A DNA stretch of 64,000 bases, from contig NZ_JADPKR010000082.1 of assembly GCF_023074055.1 (NCBI RefSeq), positions 434,001 to 498,000 of the forward strand, written 5' to 3'. The notes under the pieces were generated by a model, which made no database searches, was not told the DNA's origin, and saw nothing but the letters and a program-made list of their open reading frames with translations. Position numbers and translations under genes: made by a program. This document shows, one piece after another, positions 1-9,647 of this stretch. This stretch comes from Bradyrhizobium sp. 141 (GTDB lineage: Bacteria; Pseudomonadota; Alphaproteobacteria; Rhizobiales; Xanthobacteraceae). Positions within the stretch are counted from its first letter, which is position 1, and every line of letters begins with the position of its first letter.

Positions 1-94
1 CTTTCAGAAATTGGAATCAAGGGCATCGCGAAACGCGTTCACGCAGCTTCTGTTCGGGATCGGCCGGTAGGCTGCTACTTACGAGGAGCCCCCA

Positions 95-610
95 ATGAAG
101 ATCAGCAACCCGATTTCCAGCGCATTTTCTCTGACAAAGCACGCCGGCAATCTTCGGATCGCCCGTTCCAGTCTTATCAAGACTGCCCATCTTCTTGAAA
201 GAATTGGACTTGCGGCTGTTGGGGCCTCTTGCGGCCTCTATGTGGGTGCGACCCTGTTGCGTCAGAAAGGCGGCCTTTTTGAAAGCGGCTGGATCGTGCT
301 GCTGACGATGTTCTACGGAGCTCTCAGCTATTATGTTGGGATTGATTTGTCGCGCAGTGTTGCGCGGACATCGATTGCGAGCACCTCGGAGGAATACAAC
401 GGATCCGAGGTGGCTGAGCTCATGAGTGCGGCCGGAACGTTCGGGGCTGCGATCGCAGCAACTCTGTCCGTCAGCATCCTTGTCCTTGATCAAAACCTTC
501 CCAACGGCCTCATCGGCTTTGTTGCCGGCTGTTGGGTGGTCGGTTCTTCGCTTCAAGTTGCGGCGGGAACGATGGCGCGCAACCATGAAGTGCCCATGGA
601 CAAGGAATGA
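95..610 (+). CDS. small integral membrane protein, unknown function
   Basis: 171 residues. The ATG at 95 follows a GAGGAG ribosome site at about 89-94 with short spacing. About three hydrophobic segments are visible: near residues 40-55, 65-85 and 110-155, the last probably two helices. The N-terminal 35 residues are polar and the C-terminus ends in a charged tail. No enzymatic motif, Cys or His cluster is present. It is not in an operon with the next gene, which starts 300 bases later. I do not recognise the family; it could be an inner-membrane protein of any role. Confidence 0.6.
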   Translation: MKISNPISSAFSLTKHAGNLRIARSSLIKTAHLLERIGLAAVGASCGLYVGATLLRQKGGLFESGWIVLLTMFYGALSYYVGIDLSRSVARTSIASTSEEYNGSEVAELMSAAGTFGAAIAATLSVSILVLDQNLPNGLIGFVAGCWVVGSSLQVAAGTMARNHEVPMDKE

Positions 611-913
611 AGGCTGCTGTGCTCACGGAAAGGCGTCCGCTCGGTGTCGTGACGTCAGCACAAGCCCTAGTGCCGGATTCAGCTTGAGTGAGTGGCTGAC
701 GGCTCATCGCAACCTTTGTCGTCCAACGCGGCGTGCAGACGATTTTGAGTAGCGCGGCCGTTCGCATCGAGCAAAGTACGTGCCTCGCAGCGGTGCCGGT
801 ACTGAGTAACCTAATTATTGCGCAGCAAACAAGACGTGCCATCATGATGGCGTTGGGATATTGTTCCCGCGCGCCGTGGTCCAAAATTCTGCGAACCGCC
901 AACCACACGATCG
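611..913. other. intergenic region, no gene seen
   Basis: About 300 bases between the membrane protein and the cyclase gene. No convincing small reading frame with a ribosome site, no hairpin terminator and no recognisable operator was seen. It presumably holds the promoter of the cyclase gene. Confidence 0.4.
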
Positions 914-3900
914 GTGGAGCCAATGCAGATTGCGGAGTGGCTCGATACGCTGGGGCTTGGGCAATACGCAGAGCGTTTTGCCCAAAATGGGATCGACATG
1001 GGCGTCGTTCCCGAACTTATGGACGAGGACTTCGAAAAGCTCGGCGTCCTGCTCGGCCATCGTCGCAAGATGCTTCGCGCTGTCGCCGACCTCGATCCAG
1101 CCGCGTTGATCGCATCGCAGTCTCCTCCTCATGACGCCGAGCGGCGTCACCTCACCGTCATGTTTTGCGATCTGGTCGGCTCGACTGCGCTCTCGGCGCG
1201 TCTCGATCCCGAGGATATGTGGGAAGTGATCCGAGCCTACCGCGCCGCCTGCGCAAGCGTCATTGCTGCCTATGACGGTAGGATAGCAAGGTTCGTCGGA
1301 GATGGAATACTGGTCTATTTCGGCTATCCCCGCGCTCACGAGGATGATGCCGAGCGGGCAGTTCGAGCGGGCCTCGACGCCATCTCTGCGATTGGGCGAC
1401 TCAAGACGGGCACCGACGAACGGGTCGAACTGCGGATCGCAATCGCGACCGGGCTTGTGGTGGTCGGTGACCTCATCAGCGGAGATGCGTCGGAGGAGCA
1501 CGCCACGGTCGGCGATACACCAAACCTCGCTGCGCGGCTCCAGAGCCTCGCCGAACCGGGAGCGGTCGTCGTTGCCTCCTCGACGCGCAGGCTGCTTGGC
1601 GATCTCTTCACGTTTCGCAATCTCGGCCGTCGCGAGGTCAAGGGGATAGCCGAACCCATCGCGGTCTGGGCCGTCGAGGGGGCGACTGCATCGGAGAGTC
1701 GCTTCGAGGCGGTCCGCGCGGCGCGCTCGATCGGCTTTGTCGGCCGCAAGGAGGAGATTGAATTTGCGCTCTCGCGCCAGCTTCTGGCCTGGCAGGGGCA
1801 CGGCCAGATGGTGTTGATTTCCGGCGAAGCCGGCATCGGCAAGTCGCGCTTCGTCGCAACGCTGTGCGAAAGCCCCGCGTTGGGAGCGCACCGGCGGGTG
1901 CGATACCAGTGTTCGCCCTACCACACCAACAGTGCGCTTCATCCCTTTGTCGCGCAGCTCGAGCGCGCCGCCGGCATCCGCTCGCACGACACGCCGGGGC
2001 AAAAGCTCGAGAAGCTCGAGGCCATGCTGGCCCTTGGAACACAGCAGGTCGCCCAGGCGACACCGCTCATTGCGGCTCTCCTTTCGATTCCAACCGGCGA
2101 CCATTGTCCGCCGCTTGGTTTGAGCCCCGCGCAGCAGCGGCGACAGACATTTGCTTCGCTTCTCGATCAGCTCGAGGGTTTGGCGCGAGAGCAGCCCCTG
2201 CTGATCATCTGCGAGGATATGCATTGGGCCGACGCCACGACGCTTGAACTGTTCGACCTCGGGGTCGACCGGATCAGGGCGCTGCCGATCCTCGTGCTCA
2301 TGACATCCCGGCCAGAGTTCGAGCCCTCCTGGTCGGGCCTTGCCAATGTCAGTCTGTTGCAGCTCGACAGACTAGACCGGCAGGACACGCGTGCGTTGGT
2401 CGAGCAGGTCACCATGGGCCGCCAGCTGCCACGCGAGATGATGAAACGGATCATCGACAAGACGGATGGCATCCCGCTGTTCGTCGAGGAACTGACCAAG
2501 ATGGTGCTGGAGTCTGGATTGCTCGTCGAGGAGTCCGGGGGCTATCGCCTCGATAGTCCACTCCCGCCGCTTGCCATTCCGGCGACGCTGCAGGATTCGC
2601 TGATGGCGCGGCTCGACCGGCTGGCTCCCGTGAAGGAGGTTGCGCAAATAGGCGCCGCCATCGGCCGCGACTTCTCGTACGCGCTGCTGCGATATGTGGC
2701 TGGACGCGATGATCTGACGCTGAGCGCGGCGCTCGGGCAACTCGAGGAAGCGGAATTGCTGGTGCGTCGCGGCGCTCTGCCCGAAGCAAACTATAGTTTC
2801 AGGCACGCCCTCGTTCAGGAAGCAGCCTATGAGGGCTTGCTCAGGAGCAAACGGCAGGTGCTTCACAAGCGCATCGGCGATGTCCTGCGTGAGAAGTTTC
2901 CAGTCGTCGCCGAGACTGAGCCGGAGGTTCTGGCGCATCACTTCACCGAGGCGGGGCTGAGCGAGGACGCCTTCGAGTGGTGGCGCAAGGCGGGCCAGCA
3001 GGCGCTGAAACGCTCGGCCTATTCCGAGGCGATCGCGCATCTCGGCAAGGCGATCGCGACCGCCGATGAGCTGCCCGATGAGCCCCGCCGGATGATGAGC
3101 AGACTGCATCTTCAAATCGCATATGGTCGTGCATTACGGGGCAGCCTCGGTCACAGCGCTCCCGAAACGGTCGCTGCTTGGACGCGCGCCCGGCAGTTCG
3201 CAGCCGACATCAATGATCCCGTTGAACTTGCGCCGGTCCATTCAGGCCTTTTCAATGCCTGCCTGACACACGGCGAACTCGCTCCGATGCGGGAGCTGGC
3301 GGATGCCATCAGGAGTGCCGCTGAACGACGACCGGACTCGCCGGTCGCCGCCGTCGTCGGACATTGGACGGGCGGCGTCACCTGCTGGTTCGGTGGTGAT
3401 TACCTGAGCGCGAGAGTTCATCTCGAGCAGGCACTGAAGATCTATGGCGCCGAGCCGGATCCGGCGACGTTCAGGGCGTCCGCGCTGGATCTCCCGTTCG
3501 TGATCATGAGGTTCCTTGCCCTCGTGCTTTGGCCGCTCGGCGGGATCGCTCGCTCGCGTCAGCTGGCCACCGAAGCCGTGAGTGCTTCCGGAGAAAAACG
3601 CGCGCTGTCCCAGGCCAATGCGCTCGTTCACCGCGCTGTGTTCGACGGGCTGTGCGGGGGCATGTTGCAGCAGACAGAGACGATCCTGGCGCTCGGTCTC
3701 GCGCGCGACCACACGATGCCGCTGTATGTGGCCGCCGGCACCTACCTCAATGGCCTGGCCAAGTGGCGCGCCGGCGACCGAACGGCCGGACTGACGGAAA
3801 TGCGTCGCGGCTGGACCTTGTTGCACGAGAATGACTGCTATCTCTGTGAACCATTTTGGGGAATGCATGTCGCCATGGCGGACGCGGAGGTGGGCCAACT

Positions 3901-4252
3901 CGAAACCGGACTGGAAATCCTGAGCGAATTGATTGCATGGACGGAGCAGTCCGGTCAGCATTGGCTTGATGCCGAGCTGCACCGCGCCCTCGGCGAGCTT
4001 TTGTTGCGTCGTGACCCGCGAGAGGATTCCGGTGCCGAAAATGCCCTCAAGCGAGCGCTGGAAATCGCACGAGGCCAGCAGACGAAGACCTTCGAGTTGC
4101 GCAGCGCCCTTGGACTTGCTCGCCTGCACAAGACAAATGGCCGAGCGGGTGCGGCATCCGAAGTGCTCGCACCCGTGCTCGCCGAATTCGATGCGGAGCG
4201 AAGTCTTCCCGAAGTCATGGAAGCGAAGGAGCTGCTCGCGCAAGCGCGTTAG
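914..4252 (+). CDS. SAM domain - class III nucleotidyl cyclase - AAA ATPase - TPR signalling protein
   Basis: 1112 residues from a GTG start; an ATG at 923 sits just behind GGAG and is an alternative. Order: SAM domain (residues 4-62), class III adenylate/guanylate cyclase domain (about 77-255), P-loop ATPase (Walker A GEAGIGKSR near 304) with a long helical region, and TPR-like repeats to the C-terminus. The cyclase core looks intact: metal-binding Asp86 (FCDLVGST) and Asp130 (FVGDG), and transition-state Asn204/Arg208 in DTPNLAAR. The protein should be cytoplasmic, as no membrane segment is seen. The family (SAM/cyclase/AAA) is common in Bradyrhizobium, but the signals are unknown. Making cAMP is inferred from family membership; the P-loop module is STAND-like and may gate the cyclase. 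Confidence 0.88.
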   Translation: MEPMQIAEWLDTLGLGQYAERFAQNGIDMGVVPELMDEDFEKLGVLLGHRRKMLRAVADLDPAALIASQSPPHDAERRHLTVMFCDLVGSTALSARLDPEDMWEVIRAYRAACASVIAAYDGRIARFVGDGILVYFGYPRAHEDDAERAVRAGLDAISAIGRLKTGTDERVELRIAIATGLVVVGDLISGDASEEHATVGDTPNLAARLQSLAEPGAVVVASSTRRLLGDLFTFRNLGRREVKGIAEPIAVWAVEGATASESRFEAVRAARSIGFVGRKEEIEFALSRQLLAWQGHGQMVLISGEAGIGKSRFVATLCESPALGAHRRVRYQCSPYHTNSALHPFVAQLERAAGIRSHDTPGQKLEKLEAMLALGTQQVAQATPLIAALLSIPTGDHCPPLGLSPAQQRRQTFASLLDQLEGLAREQPLLIICEDMHWADATTLELFDLGVDRIRALPILVLMTSRPEFEPSWSGLANVSLLQLDRLDRQDTRALVEQVTMGRQLPREMMKRIIDKTDGIPLFVEELTKMVLESGLLVEESGGYRLDSPLPPLAIPATLQDSLMARLDRLAPVKEVAQIGAAIGRDFSYALLRYVAGRDDLTLSAALGQLEEAELLVRRGALPEANYSFRHALVQEAAYEGLLRSKRQVLHKRIGDVLREKFPVVAETEPEVLAHHFTEAGLSEDAFEWWRKAGQQALKRSAYSEAIAHLGKAIATADELPDEPRRMMSRLHLQIAYGRALRGSLGHSAPETVAAWTRARQFAADINDPVELAPVHSGLFNACLTHGELAPMRELADAIRSAAERRPDSPVAAVVGHWTGGVTCWFGGDYLSARVHLEQALKIYGAEPDPATFRASALDLPFVIMRFLALVLWPLGGIARSRQLATEAVSASGEKRALSQANALVHRAVFDGLCGGMLQQTETILALGLARDHTMPLYVAAGTYLNGLAKWRAGDRTAGLTEMRRGWTLLHENDCYLCEPFWGMHVAMADAEVGQLETGLEILSELIAWTEQSGQHWLDAELHRALGELLLRRDPREDSGAENALKRALEIARGQQTKTFELRSALGLARLHKTNGRAGAASEVLAPVLAEFDAERSLPEVMEAKELLAQAR

Positions 4253-4299
4253 GCGTGTGCCGTTTCCTTAGCGAGCCATCCGCGGGCAGGGAATGACGG

Positions 4300-5523
4300 T
4301 CACGAATTGACGTGGACGAAATCCCGCAGCAGCGGATAGATCTCGTTGTTCCAGCGTTTGCCCGAGAACACGCCGTAATGGCCGACGCCGGCCTGCATGT
4401 GGTGCACCCTGCGATAGGCGCGCACGCCGGTGCAGAGGTCTTGTGCCGCCAGCGTCTGGCCGATCGAGCAGATGTCGTCCTTCTCGCCCTCGACCGTCAT
4501 CAGGCCCATGCGGCTGACGGCTTTGGTGTTCACGGGACGGCCGCGATGCATCAGTCTGCCTCGCGGCAGGAGATGCTCCTGGAACACGTCGCGCACGGTC
4601 TCGATGTAGAACTCGGCCGGAAGGTCCATCACCGCGAAATATTCGTCGTAGAAGGTCTTGATGGTCGCGGCCTTGTCCTTCTCGCCCTTGGCGATGTGGT
4701 TGGCGAGATCCATGTGCTGCTTGATGTGGCGCTCGAGGTTCATCGAGACGAAGGCGGTGAGCTGCACGAAGCCGGGATAGACTTTCCGCAGGGCGCCGCG
4801 GCACTGCATCGGCACATAGTTGATCAGGTTCTGCTCGAACCATTCGATCGGCTTGCTCTTGGCGAAGTCGTTGACCCTGGTCGGCTGGATCCGCGTGTCG
4901 ATCGGTCCCGCCATCAGCGTCAGCGTCGCCGGGCGCGAGGGATGGTTGTCCTCGCACATGATCGCGGCCGCCGCGAGCGCCGACACCGATGGTTGGCAGA
5001 TCGCAACCATGTGCGGGCGCGGGCCGAGCTGCCCCAGGAAATCGATGAGATGCTCGGTGTAGTCGTCGAGCCCGAAGCGGCCCTCTCTGCGCGGAATGTC
5101 GCGCGGGTTGTGCCAGTCGGTGATGTAGACGTCGTGGTCCTGGAGCAGCGTCTGCACGGTGCCGCGCAGCAGCGTTGCGAAATGGCCGGACATCGGCGCC
5201 ACCAGCAGCATGCGCGGCTGCTCCGACACGCCGTCTTTCCTGAAGTGCAGCAGCGAGCCGAACGGCGTCGCGTAGGCGATCTCCTCGGTGACGGCGACCT
5301 CGCGATTTCCCACCATGACGCTGTCGATGCCGTAGGCGGGACGGTGATAGGTGAGGGTGGAGCGCGAGATCAGCTCCAGCGCGGCCGACAGCCGGCCGAC
5401 GACCTGATCCGACACGCCCTGCGGCACCAGATTGAGCAATCTGAGCGCGGACGAAGCCCCCGCGCGCCACGGCGCGGTCAGGTCCATGTGGTTCTGAAAA
5501 GCCTGATAATACATCGACATCAT
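4300..5523 (-). CDS. phaZ: intracellular poly(3-hydroxybutyrate) depolymerase
   Basis: 407 residues, the usual length for the intracellular PHB depolymerase family. These enzymes mobilise native PHB granules in the cytoplasm. The sequence has the alpha/beta-hydrolase core and the family's Cys nucleophile motif ICQPSVSA with Cys176, in place of the Ser of extracellular depolymerases (Cys183 plays this part in the Cupriavidus enzyme). There is no signal peptide, which fits intracellular action. Two ATGs stand in tandem at the start (5523 and 5520). The next gene, a glutathione S-transferase, is divergent. No other PHB gene lies in the window. Confidence 0.92.
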   Translation of the reverse strand: MMSMYYQAFQNHMDLTAPWRAGASSALRLLNLVPQGVSDQVVGRLSAALELISRSTLTYHRPAYGIDSVMVGNREVAVTEEIAYATPFGSLLHFRKDGVSEQPRMLLVAPMSGHFATLLRGTVQTLLQDHDVYITDWHNPRDIPRREGRFGLDDYTEHLIDFLGQLGPRPHMVAICQPSVSALAAAAIMCEDNHPSRPATLTLMAGPIDTRIQPTRVNDFAKSKPIEWFEQNLINYVPMQCRGALRKVYPGFVQLTAFVSMNLERHIKQHMDLANHIAKGEKDKAATIKTFYDEYFAVMDLPAEFYIETVRDVFQEHLLPRGRLMHRGRPVNTKAVSRMGLMTVEGEKDDICSIGQTLAAQDLCTGVRAYRRVHHMQAGVGHYGVFSGKRWNNEIYPLLRDFVHVNS

Positions 5524-5677
5524 ACTGAAACGCCCACCCCTTCCGCAGGGCTATGCAATAACGGCGCCAAACGTCGGCCGGACCCGCCGCGAAATTGGCA
5601 CGTCGCTTGCTGTTCACGTCACGGCAAGCACAGGGCAAGTCCGCGAGCCGGCGGAGGCGGGATCAGGGAAGGGCCAT

Positions 5678-6334
5678 ATGGCAAAGGCGACACTGACCAT
5701 CAGCAGCAAGAACTATTCGTCCTGGTCGCTGCGCGGCTGGCTGCTGGCGAAATTCTCCGGGCTCGATTTCGAGGAAATCGTCACCGCGCCGGACGATGCG
5801 TCGGCGCGCGCCGAGATCCTGCTGCTGTCGTCGTCAATCCTGGTGCCGTGCCTGCGGCATGAGGGTGCGGTGGTCTGGGATACGCTGGCGATCGGCGAAT
5901 ATCTCAACGAGGTGATGCCGTCAGCCGGCCTGTTGCCTGACGACCGCGTGCAGCGCGCCCATTGCCGCTCGATCTCGGGAGAAATCCACTCCGGCTTCAC
6001 CACGCTGCGCGCCTCGCTGCCGGTGAATCTGAAGGGACATTTCCCCGGCTTCAAGATCTGGTCGCGGGCGCAGGCCGACATCGACCGCGTCTGGTCCATC
6101 TGGCGCGACTGTCTGGCGGTATCGGGCGGCCCCTTCCTGTTCGGGGCGCAGCGCACCATGGCGGATGCGATGTACGCGCCGGTGGTGACGCGCTTCGTCA
6201 CCTACGACGTCAAGCTGGAGCCGCTGCTGAAGGCCTATGCCGACACCATCATGGCGATGCCCGAGATGCAGGAATGGATCGCGGCAGCGCGGGAGGAGCC
6301 GGCCGAGATCGAGGAGCTCGAGGTCGAATATTAG
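5678..6334 (+). CDS. glutathione S-transferase family protein
   Basis: 218 residues. The N-terminal thioredoxin-like GST domain starts with the NYSSWSLRGW pattern, where the Ser residues stand at the usual glutathione-activating position. A cis-Pro-type ILVPCL segment follows, and the helical C-terminal GST domain covers about residues 90-210. The ATG at 5678 lies behind GGAAGGG. It is transcribed divergently from phaZ with 154 bases between. Substrate unknown; a detoxification or isomerase role is inferred from family only. Confidence 0.85.
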   Translation: MAKATLTISSKNYSSWSLRGWLLAKFSGLDFEEIVTAPDDASARAEILLLSSSILVPCLRHEGAVVWDTLAIGEYLNEVMPSAGLLPDDRVQRAHCRSISGEIHSGFTTLRASLPVNLKGHFPGFKIWSRAQADIDRVWSIWRDCLAVSGGPFLFGAQRTMADAMYAPVVTRFVTYDVKLEPLLKAYADTIMAMPEMQEWIAAAREEPAEIEELEVEY

Positions 6335-6614
6335 GCAGGCCTCGCGCGGCCTTGCCTGTTTCGGGGGCGGGACCGGTCGCGGCGGCCTGAGAGAGCTATG
6401 CCCTTGTCAGGATTAACCTTTGGCGCCTGCCAGTGGTCGATGCCGCTCGCCGCGCCGCACAGATATTGTACACGCCCGCGCAGCCGCATCGACATCTAGC
6501 CGTGAACAGCTGCGTACAAGGCCTTTCGGCTGATTCGGGCGTGATTTGTTCAGGCCGCGTTCCGTCCGTTAAGGCGGAGCGCGGCGCCGTTGCATTTTGG
6601 AACAAATGCAGGCG
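6335..6614. other. intergenic region between convergent genes, nothing recognised
   Basis: 280 bases between the GST gene and the convergent small gene. GC is uneven, with an AT-richer patch near 6465-6480. Frames open here on both strands but none has a ribosome site or a protein-like composition. No clear terminator hairpin was found. Confidence 0.35.
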
Positions 6615-6839
6615 TCAAGCGGCCCCGCGGTGCCTCACGCGGGGCAGGCGCCAGCCGATGACGGTGGCTTCGACCGCGATGCCGGCCTCGTGGTTCTGCC
6701 AGCGTCCCTCGACATAGCGGCAGGCGAACGGCAATTGGTACGTTCCGCTGTGGTCCTCGCACAGCACTTCGAGCGCCAAGCCCGGCGGTGGTTCTCCGGC
6801 GCCATCGAATTCCGCCAATCGTCTATCGCGCGTTGCCAT
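6615..6839 (-). CDS. small conserved-type hypothetical protein
   Basis: 74 residues, Met start at 6839 with a good GGGGAG ribosome site 7-8 bases upstream. It has two Cys (residues 26 and 40), a Trp-rich centre and a basic end. There is no membrane segment. The composition and upstream site look like a real gene, and I recall short cytoplasmic proteins of this kind in Bradyrhizobium, but assign no function. Confidence 0.6.
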   Translation of the reverse strand: MATRDRRLAEFDGAGEPPPGLALEVLCEDHSGTYQLPFACRYVEGRWQNHEAGIAVEATVIGWRLPRVRHRGAA

Positions 6840-7024
6840 TCCAAAAATCTCCCCTAAACAAAGCCGCGGAAAGAGCGCCCACTATCTGCCGCGTGCGGAT
6901 CATCGTTCCCCGTCCGAGGGAACGGGCACAAGCTCAACGCGAGAATGCGGTACGAGTGTGGTAGCCTCATCTGGCTGTGCGCAAAAAGCGCACATTGACG
7001 TGATCGATCGGACGAGGAACCTTC

Positions 7025-7381
7025 ATGCTGCTTCGAAACGCCGGCATTTGTTTCGCGATATTGCTGCTCGCAACGCTGGCGAATGCCCTGGTGCACGCGC
7101 AGGACGTGCCCGGGATCGAGATCTGCACGGTCGAGAAGACCATGGAGCGCCGCACCAGCTGCCTGCAGAGCAATGTCGACTTCCTGCAGAAGACGATCAC
7201 CAAGCTCAACCTCGATCACCAGCAGAAGCTGGACGCCGCGGGTCGCCAGATCGATGCGTTGAAGACGGGCATCGCCGGCCTGCAGAAGACGCTCGGCGAT
7301 CTCCAGGCCGCGCAAGCGAAGACGGCCGAGGATCTGAAGAAGAAGCAGGACGCGCCGCCGGCAAAGGACGCTGCGAAATAA
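7025..7381 (+). CDS. secreted small coiled-coil protein
   Basis: 118 residues. A signal peptide covers about 1-25 (hydrophobic core FAILLLATLANAL, cleavage near VHAQ-D). The mature part has two Cys (ICTVEKTMERRTSC spacing) followed by a long amphipathic helix of about residues 50-105 with heptad-like Leu/Ile spacing, then a Lys/Ala/Pro tail. It is probably periplasmic, with an oligomerising coiled coil. Function unknown. It is convergent with the enolase-superfamily gene, whose stop lies 9 bases away. Confidence 0.65.
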   Translation: MLLRNAGICFAILLLATLANALVHAQDVPGIEICTVEKTMERRTSCLQSNVDFLQKTITKLNLDHQQKLDAAGRQIDALKTGIAGLQKTLGDLQAAQAKTAEDLKKKQDAPPAKDAAK

Positions 7382-7390
7382 GCCTGCCGA

Positions 7391-8494
7391 TCACGTCACG
7401 CGATATCGTTCCATCACGCCGCGATCAGGCTCATAGCCGAGCCCGGGTCCTGTCGGCACCGCGACATGGCCGGTGGCATCGCTATCCGCGCGGCCGCCCC
7501 AAAGACACGCTTCGCGTTTCAGGTAGAACATCTCGACGAGCCCGTCGTCGCGCGTCGCGAGCAAGTGCAGTGTCGCGAGCAGGCCCGGACCGAAATACGG
7601 GGAGTGCGGAACGATCTTGACGCCGAGCTGATCGGCCAGCGCCGCGACCTTCAGAAATTCGGTGATGCCGCCAACCTTGGTCACCGACGGCTGGGCGTGG
7701 CTGACCGCGCCCGCCTCCATCATCTGGCGGAATTGATGTTCCGTGCAGGCATTCTCACCGGCGGCGATGTCGAGCCCGCCTTTGCTGCGGACCTCGGCGA
7801 GCCCTGCGAAATCTTCCGGCGGCCAGACCGGCTCCTCCAGGAACATCGGTCGCGCGTCGCGGCACGTCGCGGCGAACGCGATCGCCTGCTCAGCCGTGAG
7901 CGGGCAGTTCATGTCGACCATCAGCGGAATGTTGGGGCCGATCGCCTCCCGCGCGGCGAACACCGCCGGCGTCGTGGTCTCGTGCAGCTTGATCGCGCCA
8001 TAGCCGAGCGCGAGCGCCTTCCTGCATTCGGCCGCGATGTTGTCGGGCGAGCCGATCCGCAACAGGCTGGCGTAAGCTGGAATGGCTGGGCGCCTGGTCT
8101 CGCCGAGCAGGCGATGCATCGGTACGCCCTCGATCTTGGCAGCAAGGTCCCAGAGCGCGATGTCGAGGCCGGAGATCGCGAACATGGTGATGCCGTAGCG
8201 GCCGAACAGATGCAGATTTCGCTGAATCTGCTCCATGACCGCGGGGATGCCGGCCGCATCGGGCACCTTCAGCCCGCGGGCCTGCGGCGCGATCATCTCC
8301 TCGACGGCGCTGCGCGTGGTGCGCGGGCAGACATAGGCGAAGGCATCGCCCCAGCCGGTCAGCCCGGCATCGGTGGTGACCTCGACCAGCACCATGTCGA
8401 GGGCCGTGATCGCGGAAGCGCCCTGGCGAAAGCTCGCGACGCCGGCGTCATAGGGGATGCGGATATGGTGCGCCCGCACATCGGTGATTTCCAT
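7391..8494 (-). CDS. mandelate racemase/muconate lactonizing (enolase superfamily) enzyme
   Basis: About 367 residues from the ATG at 8494 (MEITDVRAHH); an open frame extends further upstream but overlaps the divergent regulator, so the shorter start is preferred. Enolase-superfamily features: N-terminal capping domain, then the barrel with AIKLHE (first catalytic strand), metal ligands in MVDMN, EEPVWP and AAGEN, and a late His in PHSPYFGP as possible general base. Such enzymes abstract a proton alpha to a carboxylate, with Mg2+. Here the Lys-x-His strand and late His suggest an acid-sugar dehydratase or racemase, but the substrate cannot be read from sequence. It may be controlled by the divergent AraC-type regulator. 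Confidence 0.85.
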   Translation of the reverse strand: MEITDVRAHHIRIPYDAGVASFRQGASAITALDMVLVEVTTDAGLTGWGDAFAYVCPRTTRSAVEEMIAPQARGLKVPDAAGIPAVMEQIQRNLHLFGRYGITMFAISGLDIALWDLAAKIEGVPMHRLLGETRRPAIPAYASLLRIGSPDNIAAECRKALALGYGAIKLHETTTPAVFAAREAIGPNIPLMVDMNCPLTAEQAIAFAATCRDARPMFLEEPVWPPEDFAGLAEVRSKGGLDIAAGENACTEHQFRQMMEAGAVSHAQPSVTKVGGITEFLKVAALADQLGVKIVPHSPYFGPGLLATLHLLATRDDGLVEMFYLKREACLWGGRADSDATGHVAVPTGPGLGYEPDRGVMERYRVT

Positions 8495-8665
8495 GGCGCG
8501 GTTCCCCTTTCTCGTGAGCGGTTCGGGGGAGTTTAGCCACGAACGCCAAGGCGTTGCCAGTGGCCATTCCCGGACTATCCTCCTGCGCGGACAGCAACGC
8601 CGATCAAGCGAAGCGGGCATGACCGGCGCACCATTGCGACGCTTCGAACGAGGGCCCAAATCGCC

Positions 8666-9511
8666 ATGAACCCAGCCCAGCGCGCGCTCTGGTATATCGA
8701 GAGCCATCTGGCCGAGCCGATGACGCTCGACGAGATCGCGGACATATCCGGCGTGTCGCGGTTCCACATCGTGCGTGCGTTTGCCGCAGCCACCGGGCTT
8801 CCGGTGATGCGGTATGTGCGCGCGCGGCGGCTGTCGGAGGCTGCGCGCAGTCTTGCAAACGGTGCGCCCGACATCCTGTCGCTGGCCCTGGAAGCGGATT
8901 ACGGCTCGCACGAAGCATTCACCCGCGCGTTCCGCGACCAGTTCGGCACGACGCCCGAAGCGGTGAGGGCGGCAACGTGTGTGAGCCACCTCAAGCTTCA
9001 GGAGGCGATCCTCATGGACTCTACCATGCTCGACCATCTTGCCCCGCCGCGGTTCGAAACCGCAAAGGCCTTCCTCGTCGCCGGTCCCGCCGAGCGCATC
9101 GCCTGCGACAACGGCGCCATGATCCCCGGCCTATGGCAGCGCTTTCACCAGGACGTCGCCGACATCCCCGCGCGCGTCGGCCAAGGGAAAAATCAAGTCG
9201 CCTATGGTGTTTGCTGCAACGGCGATGATGCCGGCAATTTCGATTACATCGCCGGCGTCGAGGTCGCCGATTTCTCGGACCTGCCGCGCCGCTTCGGCCG
9301 CATCCGCATCCCCGAGCAGCGCTACGCCGTCTTCACCCACACCGATCACGTCGCCTCGATCCGCCGCACCGTCAACACGATCTGGAATCAGTGGCTGCCG
9401 GCATCGGGCCTGAAAGCCGCAGACGCACCGAACTTCGAGCGCTATGACGAAAAGTTCGATCCGGCGACCGGAAATGGCGGCTTCGAGATCTGGGTGCCGG
9501 TGACGGAGTAG
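8666..9511 (+). CDS. AraC-type regulator with C-terminal GyrI-like effector domain
   Basis: 281 residues. The N-terminal 105 residues hold the double helix-turn-helix of the AraC family (LDEIADISGVSRFHIVRAF; then AARSLANGAPDILSLALE and HEAFTRAFRDQFG). Residues about 120-281 form a GyrI/SOUL-like effector-binding fold, as in Rob and SoxS-like multidrug sensors. This order (DNA-binding first) is typical of the AraC-GyrI group that binds small hydrophobic compounds. It is divergent from the enolase-superfamily gene and may regulate it; that is inference from position only. Confidence 0.88.
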   Translation: MNPAQRALWYIESHLAEPMTLDEIADISGVSRFHIVRAFAAATGLPVMRYVRARRLSEAARSLANGAPDILSLALEADYGSHEAFTRAFRDQFGTTPEAVRAATCVSHLKLQEAILMDSTMLDHLAPPRFETAKAFLVAGPAERIACDNGAMIPGLWQRFHQDVADIPARVGQGKNQVAYGVCCNGDDAGNFDYIAGVEVADFSDLPRRFGRIRIPEQRYAVFTHTDHVASIRRTVNTIWNQWLPASGLKAADAPNFERYDEKFDPATGNGGFEIWVPVTE

Positions 9512-9647
9512 CACGCAACGCTGGCATACCGTCCGCCTTGCTTGGCAAGCCCCAGCGACTTTGTCATAACCGCAGGCAAATCTTGCCTGCGGGGCCCGTG
9601 CCGGACATCCCGTGCAAGTCATAACAAGCAGCCGGGAGGGTCCCACA

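Noticed and set aside
4312..5862. Long plus-strand frame across the PHB depolymerase gene
   Set aside because: Antisense shadow of phaZ; only the minus strand shows the Cys nucleophile motif and family pattern.
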